Source of the DNA: Candidatus Defluviilinea proxima
GTDB lineage: Bacteria; Chloroflexota; Anaerolineae; Anaerolineales; Villigracilaceae
Assembly: GCA_016721115.1 (NCBI GenBank)
Contig: JADKIW010000001.1
Location: 1,565,501 to 1,629,500 of the forward strand
Direction: 5' to 3'
DNA length: 64,000 nt
The translations under genes were made by a program, and so were the position numbers. Shown piece by piece: positions 35,753 to 43,918 of the stretch (positions are counted from its first letter, which is position 1; every line of letters begins with the position of its first letter). The notes under the pieces were generated by a model. The model ran no database searches, was not told the DNA's origin, and saw nothing but the letters and a program-made list of their open reading frames with translations.

Positions 35753-35786
35753 AAGTTTGGAAAACATGAGTATTCCAAAAACAGAT

Positions 35787-35823
35787 AATAAAAAGAGCAC
35801 CTCCTGAGGGACAGAAGATGCTC
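35787..35823 (-). terminator. Terminator of the short unit upstream of the GT39 promoter
   Basis: On the minus strand GAGCATCTTCTG (35823-35812) pairs along its whole length (two or three G-U pairs) with CAGGAGGTGCTC (35806-35795) around a 5-nt loop, followed by TTTTTATTA. It ends a transcript that starts near 35940, before the GT39 promoter. Confidence 0.75.
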
Positions 35824-35940
35824 ATCTTACTTTCAATCAACTTAATCTAAACGGAATCACCTCCTTCCAGAGATTAATTAATGAACACGAGCAGAATTTT
35901 CCAAAGGGACCTCCTTTCTCTTCAATACTGTTTATCCAAC
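35788..35940 (-). ncRNA. Candidate regulated small RNA or leader transcript (~150 nt)
   Basis: Bounded by a regulator-type promoter (35947-36017) and a strong terminator (35787-35823), with no gene of normal size between. The RNA would carry AGGAGGT three times: in AAAGGAGGTCCC, in AAGGAGGTGATTCC (nearly the full complement of the 16S rRNA 3' end) and in the terminator stem. The first is followed at 6 nt by a 9-codon frame, TTG to TAA (35904-35878), encoding MENSARVH. It could be a small regulatory RNA, a leader-peptide transcript, or an RNA that titrates a GGA-binding protein. A 75-aa open frame at 35613-35840 overlaps the terminator and operator and looks spurious. Confidence 0.5.
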
Positions 35941-35946
35941 GATGTC

Positions 35947-36017
35947 ATTGTAGAACCACAAACTGAGAGGATGCCAAGAAACTGGTGAACAAAGCCTGTG
36001 AAAATGCCGTGAAACTG
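35947..36017 (-). promoter_or_regulatory. PhoB-type operator/promoter of the short divergent transcript
   Basis: Five 11-bp units on the plus strand: CTGAGAGGATG (35963), CCAAGAAACTG (35974), GTGAACAAAGC (35985), CTGTGAAAATG (35996) and CCGTGAAACTG (36007). Reading on minus, CTCTCAG is followed by exactly 10 nt and TACAAT (35952-35947). The middle unit is degenerate; the phase is kept throughout. Confidence 0.65.
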
Positions 36018-36032
36018 AAAACTCATTTTTTC

Positions 36033-36066
36033 TTCACAGCCTTTTCACAGCATTTTTATGTATAGT
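36033..36066 (+). promoter_or_regulatory. PhoB-type operator/promoter of the response-regulator gene
   Basis: Two TTCACAG heptamers (36033-36039 and 36044-36050) spaced 11 bp apart, then exactly 10 nt, then TATAGT (36061-36066). The regulator ATG is at 36097. The site is back to back with the minus-oriented array ending at 36017, giving one inverted regulatory region and implying autoregulation. Confidence 0.75.
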
Positions 36067-36096
36067 TGATTGTGATAAGATGAAAAGTGAGAAGCC

Positions 36097-36774
36097 ATGC
36101 CCTCTGTATTGATTATTGATGATGACCCCAAACTTCTGAAAATGCTCCAGCGCACACTGGTGTATGAAGGCTTGAACGTCTTCACTGCCAGCAACGGGTT
36201 GGAAGCATTACCGCTTGTGCAATCCAACCGTCCAGACCTGATTATCGTGGATTGGATGATGCCCAAGATGGACGGGCTGTCTTTTATTCAAAGACTACGT
36301 GATGAAGAGAATAAGACCATGATCCTGATGCTGACCGCACGTGATGCCATCGAGAATCGTGTAGAAGGCCTCGAAAGTGGCGCCGACGATTACCTCATTA
36401 AACCATTTGCACCCGCAGAGCTCGTGGCACGAGTCCATGCCATGTTAAGGCGCGTCGAAGCCAAACCTGAAAACCAAAAAGTCTCGTATGCCGATATCAC
36501 ACTTGACCCATCCACACGCGAAGCGAAACGCGGTGATGTGCTGTTAAATCTCACAGTCACCGAATTCAATCTGCTTCATTTGTTGTTGCGGCATCCGCGT
36601 CAGGTACTCGAACGACGGCAGATTCTCAACGATGTTTGGGGCTACGACTTTGGTGGCGACGATAATGTCCTTGAAATCTACATTGGGTATCTGCGAAAGA
36701 AGCTCGAGACAAACGATCAACCACGACTTATTCAAACTGTGCGCGGTATCGGTTATGTTTTACGCGAGGAATAA
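36097..36774 (+). CDS. OmpR/PhoB-family response regulator
   Basis: A 225-residue regulator: receiver with IIDDD, acceptor Asp52 in IIVDWMMPKMDG and conserved Lys in DYLIKPF; then a winged-helix domain with LTVTEFNLLHLLL, RRQILNDVWGYDF and VLEIYIGYLRKKLE. Regulators of this subfamily bind tandem half-sites spaced about 11 bp, matching the repeats at 36033-36050 directly upstream. Its TAA shares one base with the ATG of the kinase gene. It probably controls itself, the GT39 and DUF4405 operons and the short divergent RNA; this is inference from shared sites. Confidence 0.93.
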   Translation: MPSVLIIDDDPKLLKMLQRTLVYEGLNVFTASNGLEALPLVQSNRPDLIIVDWMMPKMDGLSFIQRLRDEENKTMILMLTARDAIENRVEGLESGADDYLIKPFAPAELVARVHAMLRRVEAKPENQKVSYADITLDPSTREAKRGDVLLNLTVTEFNLLHLLLRHPRQVLERRQILNDVWGYDFGGDDNVLEIYIGYLRKKLETNDQPRLIQTVRGIGYVLREE

Positions 36775-38210
36775 TGTCCATTCGTTTACGCTTCACCCTG
36801 CTCTATACATTTATTCTGGCTCTCACATTAGCGATCTTCGGATTCTCACTTTACACCATTCAAGCACAGGATACGCTTCGCTCGCTCAAACAGGACCTGA
36901 TGCAGGGTGCCAATAAACTGGCTGAAGCCGCCCTCAGAACGGATCCACGTCATACCCCTCCACCTACTAACCAACAGCTTCCGCGTCCGCCAATCCCTTT
37001 TGATCAGTTTTCCACTGATAAGGCATTTCAAACCTTCCCAGAACGGGATATCAGCCGCATTCTTGATGTGAACGGCAATCTCATCTCGAGTCCGTTTGGC
37101 AGGGAAGAAGACGCACTCCCTCTAAGTGACGAAGGTCTTCAAAGACTGCAAAGCAAGCAGGAATGGTGGGAGACAGCGATCATTTCTGGTGAGAAGATGC
37201 TGATCTACAGCCGCCCCGTTATTGTGAATGGGGAGTTCGCATATATCGTGCAAAATGCCCGTCCATTGACCGAGCGGGACCGTACACTTGAATCCCTGGC
37301 TACGACTTTGAGCGTTGCCAGCGTACTCATCATCTTGATTGCATTTGGGATTGGGTGGTTTCTTTCGGGAATCACGCTCAGTCCTATTCACCGCATCACA
37401 CAGACCGCCCAAGCTATCGGCGACGAGCGCGACTTTACTCGCCGCGTGGATTACTCCGGTCCGCCCGATGAAGTGGGGCAGCTTGCGAACACATTCAATT
37501 CCATGTTGTCACGTTTGCAGGATGCCTTTCAAAAAGTGGAACACTCGCTTCAAATGCAACGCGACTTTGTAGCTGATGTCTCTCACGAATTGCGCACCCC
37601 ATTGACGACTCTACGCGGGAACCTTGGTTTGCTTCGCCGCGAACCACCTATGCCTGCCGAAGAACAAACTGACATCCTTAGTGATATGGTTGATGAAAGC
37701 GACCGTCTGATTCGATTGGTCAACGATTTGTTGCTACTGGCCCGCGCCGATGCAGGACGGAACTTGGCAAAAGAGTTGCTTAACATTTCCTCCATACTTG
37801 AGGAAACCTGCCGTCAGGTGCGCCAACTCGACCCGCAACGCCAGATCCAATTAGATGTGGCCTCTGACTTGGAAGTTGTGGGAGATCGCGATGCGCTGAA
37901 GCAAGTTTTGCTGATCGGCTTGGATAACGCCATGAAGCATTCAACAGGGAATATCCATGTCTCTGCCGAACAGCGAGGCGCGCAAGTGGAAATCTGTGTG
38001 CAGGATTTTGGCGAAGGCATTCCCCCTGAAACACTCGAGCATATTTTTGATCGTTTTTATCGTGGTGATGATAAAGCTACCATACCCGGTTTTGGGCTGG
38101 GACTTCCCATAGCGAAGACATTGCTTGAGCGACAGGATGGGGCAATTCGTATGGAAAGCGAAGTAGGGAAAGGTAGCACCTTGTTCCTTTGCCTTCGTGC
38201 TGTGCTCTAA
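36774..38210 (+). CDS. Membrane sensor histidine kinase
   Basis: A 478-residue kinase with two membrane helices (about 8-28 and 172-195) enclosing an external sensor region of roughly 140 residues that is rich in Pro and Arg and has no recognised fold. Then HAMP (about 196-250), HisKA with DVSHELRTPL (phospho-acceptor His271) and HATPase (DNAMKHS, DFGEGIPPE, GFGLGLPIA). It is co-transcribed with the preceding regulator (1-nt overlap) and is its clear partner. The stimulus is unknown; the gene set it sits beside suggests an envelope signal. Confidence 0.94.
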   Translation: MSIRLRFTLLYTFILALTLAIFGFSLYTIQAQDTLRSLKQDLMQGANKLAEAALRTDPRHTPPPTNQQLPRPPIPFDQFSTDKAFQTFPERDISRILDVNGNLISSPFGREEDALPLSDEGLQRLQSKQEWWETAIISGEKMLIYSRPVIVNGEFAYIVQNARPLTERDRTLESLATTLSVASVLIILIAFGIGWFLSGITLSPIHRITQTAQAIGDERDFTRRVDYSGPPDEVGQLANTFNSMLSRLQDAFQKVEHSLQMQRDFVADVSHELRTPLTTLRGNLGLLRREPPMPAEEQTDILSDMVDESDRLIRLVNDLLLLARADAGRNLAKELLNISSILEETCRQVRQLDPQRQIQLDVASDLEVVGDRDALKQVLLIGLDNAMKHSTGNIHVSAEQRGAQVEICVQDFGEGIPPETLEHIFDRFYRGDDKATIPGFGLGLPIAKTLLERQDGAIRMESEVGKGSTLFLCLRAVL

Positions 38211-38258
38211 AGTAGTGTGGCGATTGTTTGACTGCGGTATGAGCATGTCAAAAAGCTT

Positions 38259-39647
38259 TTACCCTGCTTTGTTTACTTCCTGCTCCTGTATCATTTTCGC
38301 CACCCAATGGCCGCTGTCTTTGATGATGCGCTCCTGCGTTTCATGATCTACATACACCAACCCAAAGCGCTTGGAGAAACCTTCCGACCATTCAAAGTTA
38401 TCCAATAAGGACCAGATGAAATAGCCTTGCAGGTTGACTCCATCACGTGTGGCTTGTGCTGCGGCTCCCATATAACTTTTGAGGAATTCGATCCGCAGTA
38501 GGTCGTGGACTTCTCCATTTTCAACCACATCAGTGAAGGATGCGCCGTTCTCGGTGATATAGAGATTGGGGTTGCCGTATTCGTTCTTCAGGCGCATGAG
38601 TGTTTCGTAGAAGGTTGGTGCATACACCTCACGCCCGAAGTTCGTGTATTGCCGTCCATTGATGATCTGTTCACGGTGATTGACCTGCGCTTCATCTACC
38701 CAAAAGCCCAAAAATGGAACGTACCATACCGCGTGTGCAAATTCGCGACTGTAATAATTGATGCCCAGAAAATCTGTGGGACGAGAGATGATTTCCATGT
38801 CACCGGGTTTGACGGGAGGGCGGACAACGCTCAACTTCTTCATCAACAAACTTGGATATGCACCCTTGAATACACCGTCGAGGAAGAAGTCATTGAAGAA
38901 TTGATTCGCCAGGTTTGCTGCGGCAATATCTGAAGGCTTGGATGAGACCGGGAAAATAGGATTCAGGCTCAGGGTAAGTCCGACGCGAGAATCAGGGGAT
39001 GCGGCACGAATCCGTTCGAGAGCGAGTCCATGTCCTAGTAATTGATGATGTGCGACGCGGGTTTATTTCCATGGATTGTGATATCCGGGGGCATGGTCTC
39101 CCAATAAATATCCCAATGCGGCATGTTCCCAAGGTTCGTTGAGAGTGATCCAGTTTTTGGCACGGTCACCGAGGGCTTTGACCACGATCTCGGCATACTC
39201 GGCAAAATAATAGGCCGTGTCGCGACCGGCAAAACCGCCACATAACTCTTGCAGAGCTTGAGGCGTGTCCCAGTGGAAGAGTGTAATGAAAGGTGTGATG
39301 TGGCGCTCGAGGAGCATGTCCACCAGGCGGCGGTAGTAATCCAATCCTTTTTGATTGACCTGTCCTCGTCCGTTGGGAAGAACTCGACTCCAGGCGACGG
39401 AGAAACGATACGCATTCAGGCCAAGCTGGCTCATGAGCCCTAGGTCACGTTCGGGGTGGAGGTACGTTTCGCAGGCAACATCGGCATTCTCCCCTGTGCG
39501 GATCTTTCCGGGTGTGTGCGTATGTACATCCCAAATCGATTTGCCCTTGCCATCGGCGGATGGGCTGCCTTCAATCTGAAAGGCGGAAGTGGCAGTGCCG
39601 AAAAGAAAGCGAGGAGGAAACTGAGGATAGGTATCGGGTTGCGACAT
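38259..39647 (-). pseudogene. GH1 beta-glucosidase interrupted by an in-frame TAA
   Basis: A family 1 glycoside hydrolase of about 461 codons. The first half (39647-39066) has FPPRFLFGTATSAFQIEG and the acid/base motif TLNEPWEHA and ends after HNPWK at TAA (39065-39063). The frame then continues without any shift (TRVAHHQLLGHG) into the second half, which carries DFLGINYYSR, the nucleophile motif YITENGASF and LLDNFEWSEGF. The two catalytic glutamates are on opposite sides of the stop, so neither fragment should be active. A single-base sequencing error or read-through are alternatives. Its neighbours are the sugar kinase and aldolase operon. Confidence 0.85.
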
Positions 39648-39677
39648 GAAAAAATCCTTTCTTTAAAAATATCAGCC

Positions 39678-41258
39678 TCATGAAGAGGCTGAATTGAGAC
39701 CTTGATATATAGGCTTCATTTGTTTATAGATCTTTTGGAAAATACCAAACCTCTCATCATACAAGGAACGATTTGCAGGGTTTGGAATGTATGTTTTTCG
39801 GATCTCGATCAACTTCGATAAATCTGAAAATGCGATCTCGCCCAAGCCCACAGCCGCGATCCATGCCGCGCCGCGTGCGTTGGCATAGATGGGGTCAGCG
39901 ACCTGTTTGATCTCCACGTTCATCACATCCGCAAAGATCTGGCACCACACATCCGATTGCGCGCCGCCGCCGACGATGTTGATGTTTTTCACTTTTTGCC
40001 CAAGGAATTTTTCAACGGGCGATAACAACCAACGGGTGTTGAATGCAATGCCTTCCAAAAAGGCTCGAATGATATCCTCACGCGTGTTGTTCAGAGACAG
40101 GTTGTAAAGTCCAGCACGAAGCGTTTTGTCATCCACCGGCGCGCGCTCGCCCCAGATCCACGGCGTATACATGACACCGTTTGCGCCCGCGGGCACGCGA
40201 TCCGCAATTTGATCAAGCACTTTGAAGATATCGGGCACATCGGCTTCCTGCAATAGCTCATCCTTGTGATAGATGATGTTGTCGCGCAGGAACGTGAGGT
40301 TGCCACCAGCCGTTGCCTGCAACGCCGTGAGCAGATACCGCCCCGGCACCGCACATGGAATGGATGCCATGCTCGAAGCAATGTCCGTTTTCTTAAAGGG
40401 CACATGCGCCGCCATCCATGATGACGTGCCGATGTAAAGATGAAGCGCGTAATCTTCCACAGTGCCCGCACCAATTGCCGCGGCGGTGTTATCAATCGCA
40501 CCAGCCACAACCTTTACATTCGACGACAACCCAAGCGCACTCGCAACATCACTGCGCACATTACCGATCACTTTTGTGCAAGCCACAACCTCAGGAAGTT
40601 TCTCGCGGTCGATGCCAAGCGTGCGGATCAACGAATCGTCATATTGAATTGAATCAGGATTGCGATTATCGGTCACCCAAGAAGTCACGATCGAATCAAA
40701 GCTTGCCACGAACTCGCCCGTCAATCGCAGGTTGATGTAATCGAGCACGTTCAAAAACTTATGCGTGCGCGCGTACACATCGGGCATCGTGTCGCGGATA
40801 AACAACATGTGTGCCGCAGGGTCCTTGCCCGTCATCGAGGGCATGCCGCCCGTCAAGCGCACAAAGCGCAACACATTCGAAATGCCCGCGCCATCGATGT
40901 TGATCCATCCATTCAATTGTTTTCGCAGATGTGGTGCGCCACGCATGTCCATCCATAGGATCGCGTTGCCGAGAGCGTTTCCCTCTTTATCGACCGCTAC
41001 TGTCCCTTCGCCTTGAGTGGACGCACAAACAGCGATCACATTCTGACCTGCATCCTGATTCTTCTTCATCAACCTTCCCGCCGCTGACAGGAATGCCTGC
41101 CACCACTCCTCAGGTGACTGTTCCGCGCCGCCATCGGGCGTGATGATGAGCCGCACCGATTCACTTTCCCAACCGATCACCTTTCCGCTGACAGTGATCA
41201 GCGCAACTTTCATTCCAGATGTTCCGAGGTCAATGGCGAGGATGGTGGATTCTGACAT
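39678..41258 (-). CDS. FGGY-family carbohydrate kinase (xylulokinase-like)
   Basis: A 526-residue sugar kinase with the two-domain FGGY/actin-like fold: phosphate-1 loop AIDLGTSGMK at the N-terminus, the substrate region AILWMDMRGAPH, GAIDNTAAAIGAG, and the adenosine loop NIVGGGAQSDVWCQIFADV. Length and motifs are closest to xylulokinase or gluconokinase subgroups, but the sugar cannot be fixed by eye. ATG 41258 has GAGG 8 nt upstream; a TTG at 41273 would add five residues. It follows the GNAT gene at once and probably shares its transcript. It may work with the class II aldolase at 45366. Confidence 0.88.
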   Translation of the reverse strand: MSESTILAIDLGTSGMKVALITVSGKVIGWESESVRLIITPDGGAEQSPEEWWQAFLSAAGRLMKKNQDAGQNVIAVCASTQGEGTVAVDKEGNALGNAILWMDMRGAPHLRKQLNGWINIDGAGISNVLRFVRLTGGMPSMTGKDPAAHMLFIRDTMPDVYARTHKFLNVLDYINLRLTGEFVASFDSIVTSWVTDNRNPDSIQYDDSLIRTLGIDREKLPEVVACTKVIGNVRSDVASALGLSSNVKVVAGAIDNTAAAIGAGTVEDYALHLYIGTSSWMAAHVPFKKTDIASSMASIPCAVPGRYLLTALQATAGGNLTFLRDNIIYHKDELLQEADVPDIFKVLDQIADRVPAGANGVMYTPWIWGERAPVDDKTLRAGLYNLSLNNTREDIIRAFLEGIAFNTRWLLSPVEKFLGQKVKNINIVGGGAQSDVWCQIFADVMNVEIKQVADPIYANARGAAWIAAVGLGEIAFSDLSKLIEIRKTYIPNPANRSLYDERFGIFQKIYKQMKPIYQGLNSASS

Positions 41259-41273
41259 GGGGATATGCCTCAA

Positions 41274-42086
41274 CTAAAGCTCAACGACGATAGCTGGATA
41301 CTCTTCGATTAAAGTAAAACCTGCTTTGCGCGCCGTGGCAGACGACGCCTCATTCCGTGTCCAACAGTCCCAGCCTACACGGGTGTAACCACGACGATGA
41401 GCTTCTGCGAGGAAGAACCACGTGGTTAAAGTAGCGATACCTTGACGCTGATGCTTTTCACTTGTGGCAATCCCGATCTCACAACGCTCACCGACATTGT
41501 ATTCAGACATGCACCAACCTGCGACCTCATTGGAGTGAACAGGGCACAGACCAAAACTGCGTGCAAGGAAGTCCTCTACGGAGGCGCGTTCCGAACACAT
41601 CTCCTCTCGCACTGCATCCAATCCAACTGCATCACTGGACAAAAACTCTGGTGTGATCAGTTGCATCGAAAAGCCATCAGGTAGTTGTAGGTCAATTTTA
41701 GGAGTGAAATCAGTGATCTCATAATATTGACGCGTGCCATGATAAAGATCGCGGGTGGGGAATAACTGTGGCAATGCTGTATCCCATCCATCACCTGACG
41801 TATATACCAGATAGGCGTCATTTCCTTTTGCAAGGTGAGGGGGTATCAATTCATTGGAGAATGTATGCGTCATCTCATTGATGAAATCAGCCTGTGTTGC
41901 ACCGCCAGCGCACAACACGCGACTGTTACAGACGATCACGCCTGCCTGCGGCGTGACGGTATCATCGACAAACAATCGCGCAGTGGCACAACCTTCAAAG
42001 AAGGCTGTCACCAATGAGTGCGATCGTTCTAATTCATGGAATAATGGGTGGACAGGTTGATTATCAGCAGGGAAAATTTCGGGCAT
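41274..42086 (-). CDS. GNAT-family N-acetyltransferase
   Basis: A 270-residue protein of the longer GNAT_acetyltran type. A poorly conserved N-terminal half is followed by an acetyl-CoA-binding GNAT core (about 150-270) with EVAGWCMSEYNVGERCEIGIATSEKHQRQGIAT, the QRQGIAT segment being the pyrophosphate-binding loop, and a late WDCWTRNEASSATARKAGF. The acceptor is unknown. It lies 15 nt before the sugar kinase start and 36 nt after a VanZ-like gene. Confidence 0.85.
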   Translation of the reverse strand: MPEIFPADNQPVHPLFHELERSHSLVTAFFEGCATARLFVDDTVTPQAGVIVCNSRVLCAGGATQADFINEMTHTFSNELIPPHLAKGNDAYLVYTSGDGWDTALPQLFPTRDLYHGTRQYYEITDFTPKIDLQLPDGFSMQLITPEFLSSDAVGLDAVREEMCSERASVEDFLARSFGLCPVHSNEVAGWCMSEYNVGERCEIGIATSEKHQRQGIATLTTWFFLAEAHRRGYTRVGWDCWTRNEASSATARKAGFTLIEEYPAIVVEL

Positions 42087-42122
42087 TATTTCTTTCAGGA
42101 TGATTGTGAGATGTGTGATGTG

Positions 42123-42590
42123 CTATTGACGCCAGAATTTAAGCTTTCTTGCTAAAACTATTTGCTCCAATACCACCGCCAGCCCAACACCAGTTGCATA
42201 CATGATGATATCCATCGGATCAAACGCGCCGAAGTAATGAACTATCTGCAAGCGAGCATAGAGCACCGGGTAGAACAACTGATAGAGCAATTGGCCAAGT
42301 TCCAAAAGGACAGGAATGGCAAGCGCTATCAAGGCGCGTACTTGCCAGGTCTTCAGCCAGCGTTCACCCAGACATAGAAAGAAATAAAAAGCAAACGGCT
42401 GAAACAGGTCATTGGCATAACTGACCCAAAGTATCCATCCAGTGCTTTGTGGATCGAGGATTTTGTAAAAAGGAAAGCTGTTCATGAACTGGTAAAGTCC
42501 CAGTGAGATGAATAATAGGACAGCTATTTTTGCCAGTTGCCAGGGCGTGCTTTTACTTGCTGTGTTTTCTTGATAGGGAACTGAACTCAT
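42123..42590 (-). CDS. VanZ-like four-helix membrane protein
   Basis: A 155-residue membrane protein with helices at about 20-38, 55-77, 83-103 and 125-148. The segment GAFDPMDIIMYATGVGLA near the last helix resembles the DxxD...N/G pattern of VanZ-like proteins, and LLELGQLLYQ lies before it. No enzymatic motif is seen. It lies about 70 nt after the MFS gene in the same direction. The family call is tentative. Confidence 0.6.
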   Translation of the reverse strand: MSSVPYQENTASKSTPWQLAKIAVLLFISLGLYQFMNSFPFYKILDPQSTGWILWVSYANDLFQPFAFYFFLCLGERWLKTWQVRALIALAIPVLLELGQLLYQLFYPVLYARLQIVHYFGAFDPMDIIMYATGVGLAVVLEQIVLARKLKFWRQ

Positions 42591-42660
42591 AGGTTACCTC
42601 CGTAGTCGTTTGGTATAACTAGATTTATGTCGACCGTCGGAATGAGTGTATCAGAATCAC

Positions 42661-43860
42661 CTATTTCTGTGGATCTTTCATTTGAGTGACAAAGATCGTG
42701 CTGGCGATCAATAACCCAATTGCCAACAACAAAGCAGGTGTGAACGAGCCGTTGGATGTTTTTAATTTCTCCATAATGGCGACAAATACCACTGCGCCTT
42801 GACCTGTCAACTGCATCAAGCCGTTGGATGTGCCTTCCGGTGTGGGGTATGTGATCTCTGCCGCATATTGCATGGCAATCGGCATGGCGCTGACGAGGAA
42901 AAATCCCATTGCAAATGCGGATGTGAACAGTAGCCAACTGGTGGTTGCAAAGGTCAACCCGATCATGCCGGGGATCGCTCCGATAAAGGCCACGTAGAGA
43001 TACCGCTGACGTCTGTGCTGTTTGTCGGATAACGCAGGGATAACCACCGCTCCGATCACGCCACCGACGATCATCAACGCTCCGAGTGTGCCGGCATCTG
43101 TGGGCGTAAACCCACGCGGGCGGATCATTGCCTCGATCCAGGTTGTCACGCCGTTGAAGACGCCCAATCCGATAAACGAGACTACCAAACTGAACCAGAA
43201 GGGGCGTACCTTAATGGCATGTTTCAACCCGTCCAACATCAATGCACGGACCTCGCTTCCGTCCGGTCCGGGCGGGGTGGGGGGAGTCTCTCGTGCGAGC
43301 AGAATGAACAAAACGGATGAGAACGCCGCGATCCCACCGTAGATCAACTGAACCGTTGGTATGGAAATGGTTTCAATCAGAATGGGAGTGAGCACCAATC
43401 CAAGTGCCGTACCGATGAGATTACCAAGAGTGACAATGCCAACAGCAGTGGCTCGTTCTTCAATAGCAAACCAATTGGCAGGGACTTTGGTCCATGCGTT
43501 GAGTAAAAAGGGTTGTGATGCGGCGATGCCAATCGTGCTCCACAGGACGAGAGAGTAATTTGTACCGGCCAATCCGCGCAGGAGACCGAAGACCCCCATC
43601 AATACTGCACCGATACTGACCGCAAGTTTGAAGCCATAAGTATCAATGACCCACGAAACGGGAATGGAAAGTGGGATGAACGCGATCATGAACGTCATCG
43701 CGAGGAAGCCGATCTCCAGATCGGTCACCCCGTAAAATTTTGCGGCAGGTCCGGTAATAGGAGCATACGTGATCCACAACATCTGAATGGTTAGGTTGAT
43801 GAACATAAAAACTGCCAGCACCACCCAGCGATACCCATAAAGTTTGTAGTTGTTTGTCAT
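42661..43860 (-). CDS. MFS transporter (FLVCR-like branch)
   Basis: A 399-residue 12-helix major facilitator. The N-terminus YGYRWVVLAVFMFINLTIQMLW, then YAPITGPAAKFYGVTDLEIG, and PVSWVIDTYGFKLAV in the loop after helix 2 resemble the FLVCR/organic-solute branch. The substrate is not predictable. The gene follows the aminotransferase and aldolase genes on the same strand after a perfect palindrome, so it may import or export their substrate or product. Confidence 0.85.
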   Translation of the reverse strand: MTNNYKLYGYRWVVLAVFMFINLTIQMLWITYAPITGPAAKFYGVTDLEIGFLAMTFMIAFIPLSIPVSWVIDTYGFKLAVSIGAVLMGVFGLLRGLAGTNYSLVLWSTIGIAASQPFLLNAWTKVPANWFAIEERATAVGIVTLGNLIGTALGLVLTPILIETISIPTVQLIYGGIAAFSSVLFILLARETPPTPPGPDGSEVRALMLDGLKHAIKVRPFWFSLVVSFIGLGVFNGVTTWIEAMIRPRGFTPTDAGTLGALMIVGGVIGAVVIPALSDKQHRRQRYLYVAFIGAIPGMIGLTFATTSWLLFTSAFAMGFFLVSAMPIAMQYAAEITYPTPEGTSNGLMQLTGQGAVVFVAIMEKLKTSNGSFTPALLLAIGLLIASTIFVTQMKDPQK

Positions 43861-43880
43861 GATGCTCCTTTTTGTATTTA

Positions 43881-43915
43881 GACGCTAAAGGTTTTAAAAC
43901 CTTTAGCGTCCTTTT
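43881..43915. repeat. Perfect 30-bp palindrome between aminotransferase and MFS genes
   Basis: GACGCTAAAGGTTTT (43881-43895) is followed directly by its reverse complement (43896-43910). As RNA it would form an 11-13-bp stem with a small A/T loop, followed on plus by CTTTTG. The T tract is on the wrong strand for the minus-strand genes, so it may be an internal processing hairpin, a weak terminator, or a REP-type element. Confidence 0.6.
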
Positions 43916-43918
43916 GAT

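Noticed and set aside
35613..35840. 75-aa minus-strand open frame reaching into the GT39 gene start
   Set aside because: It runs through the predicted terminator and the operator repeats and lacks protein-like features; those DNA signals explain the region better.
35795..35920. CsrB-type decoy RNA because of repeated GGA motifs
   Set aside because: Kept only as one option: the motifs are ribosome-binding-like, just three, and no csrA gene is in the window.
39035..39415. 126-aa frame overlapping the GH1 gene in another phase, which might suggest a frameshift
   Set aside because: Translation across 39063 shows both GH1 halves in the same frame, so the lesion is a stop codon and not a frameshift.
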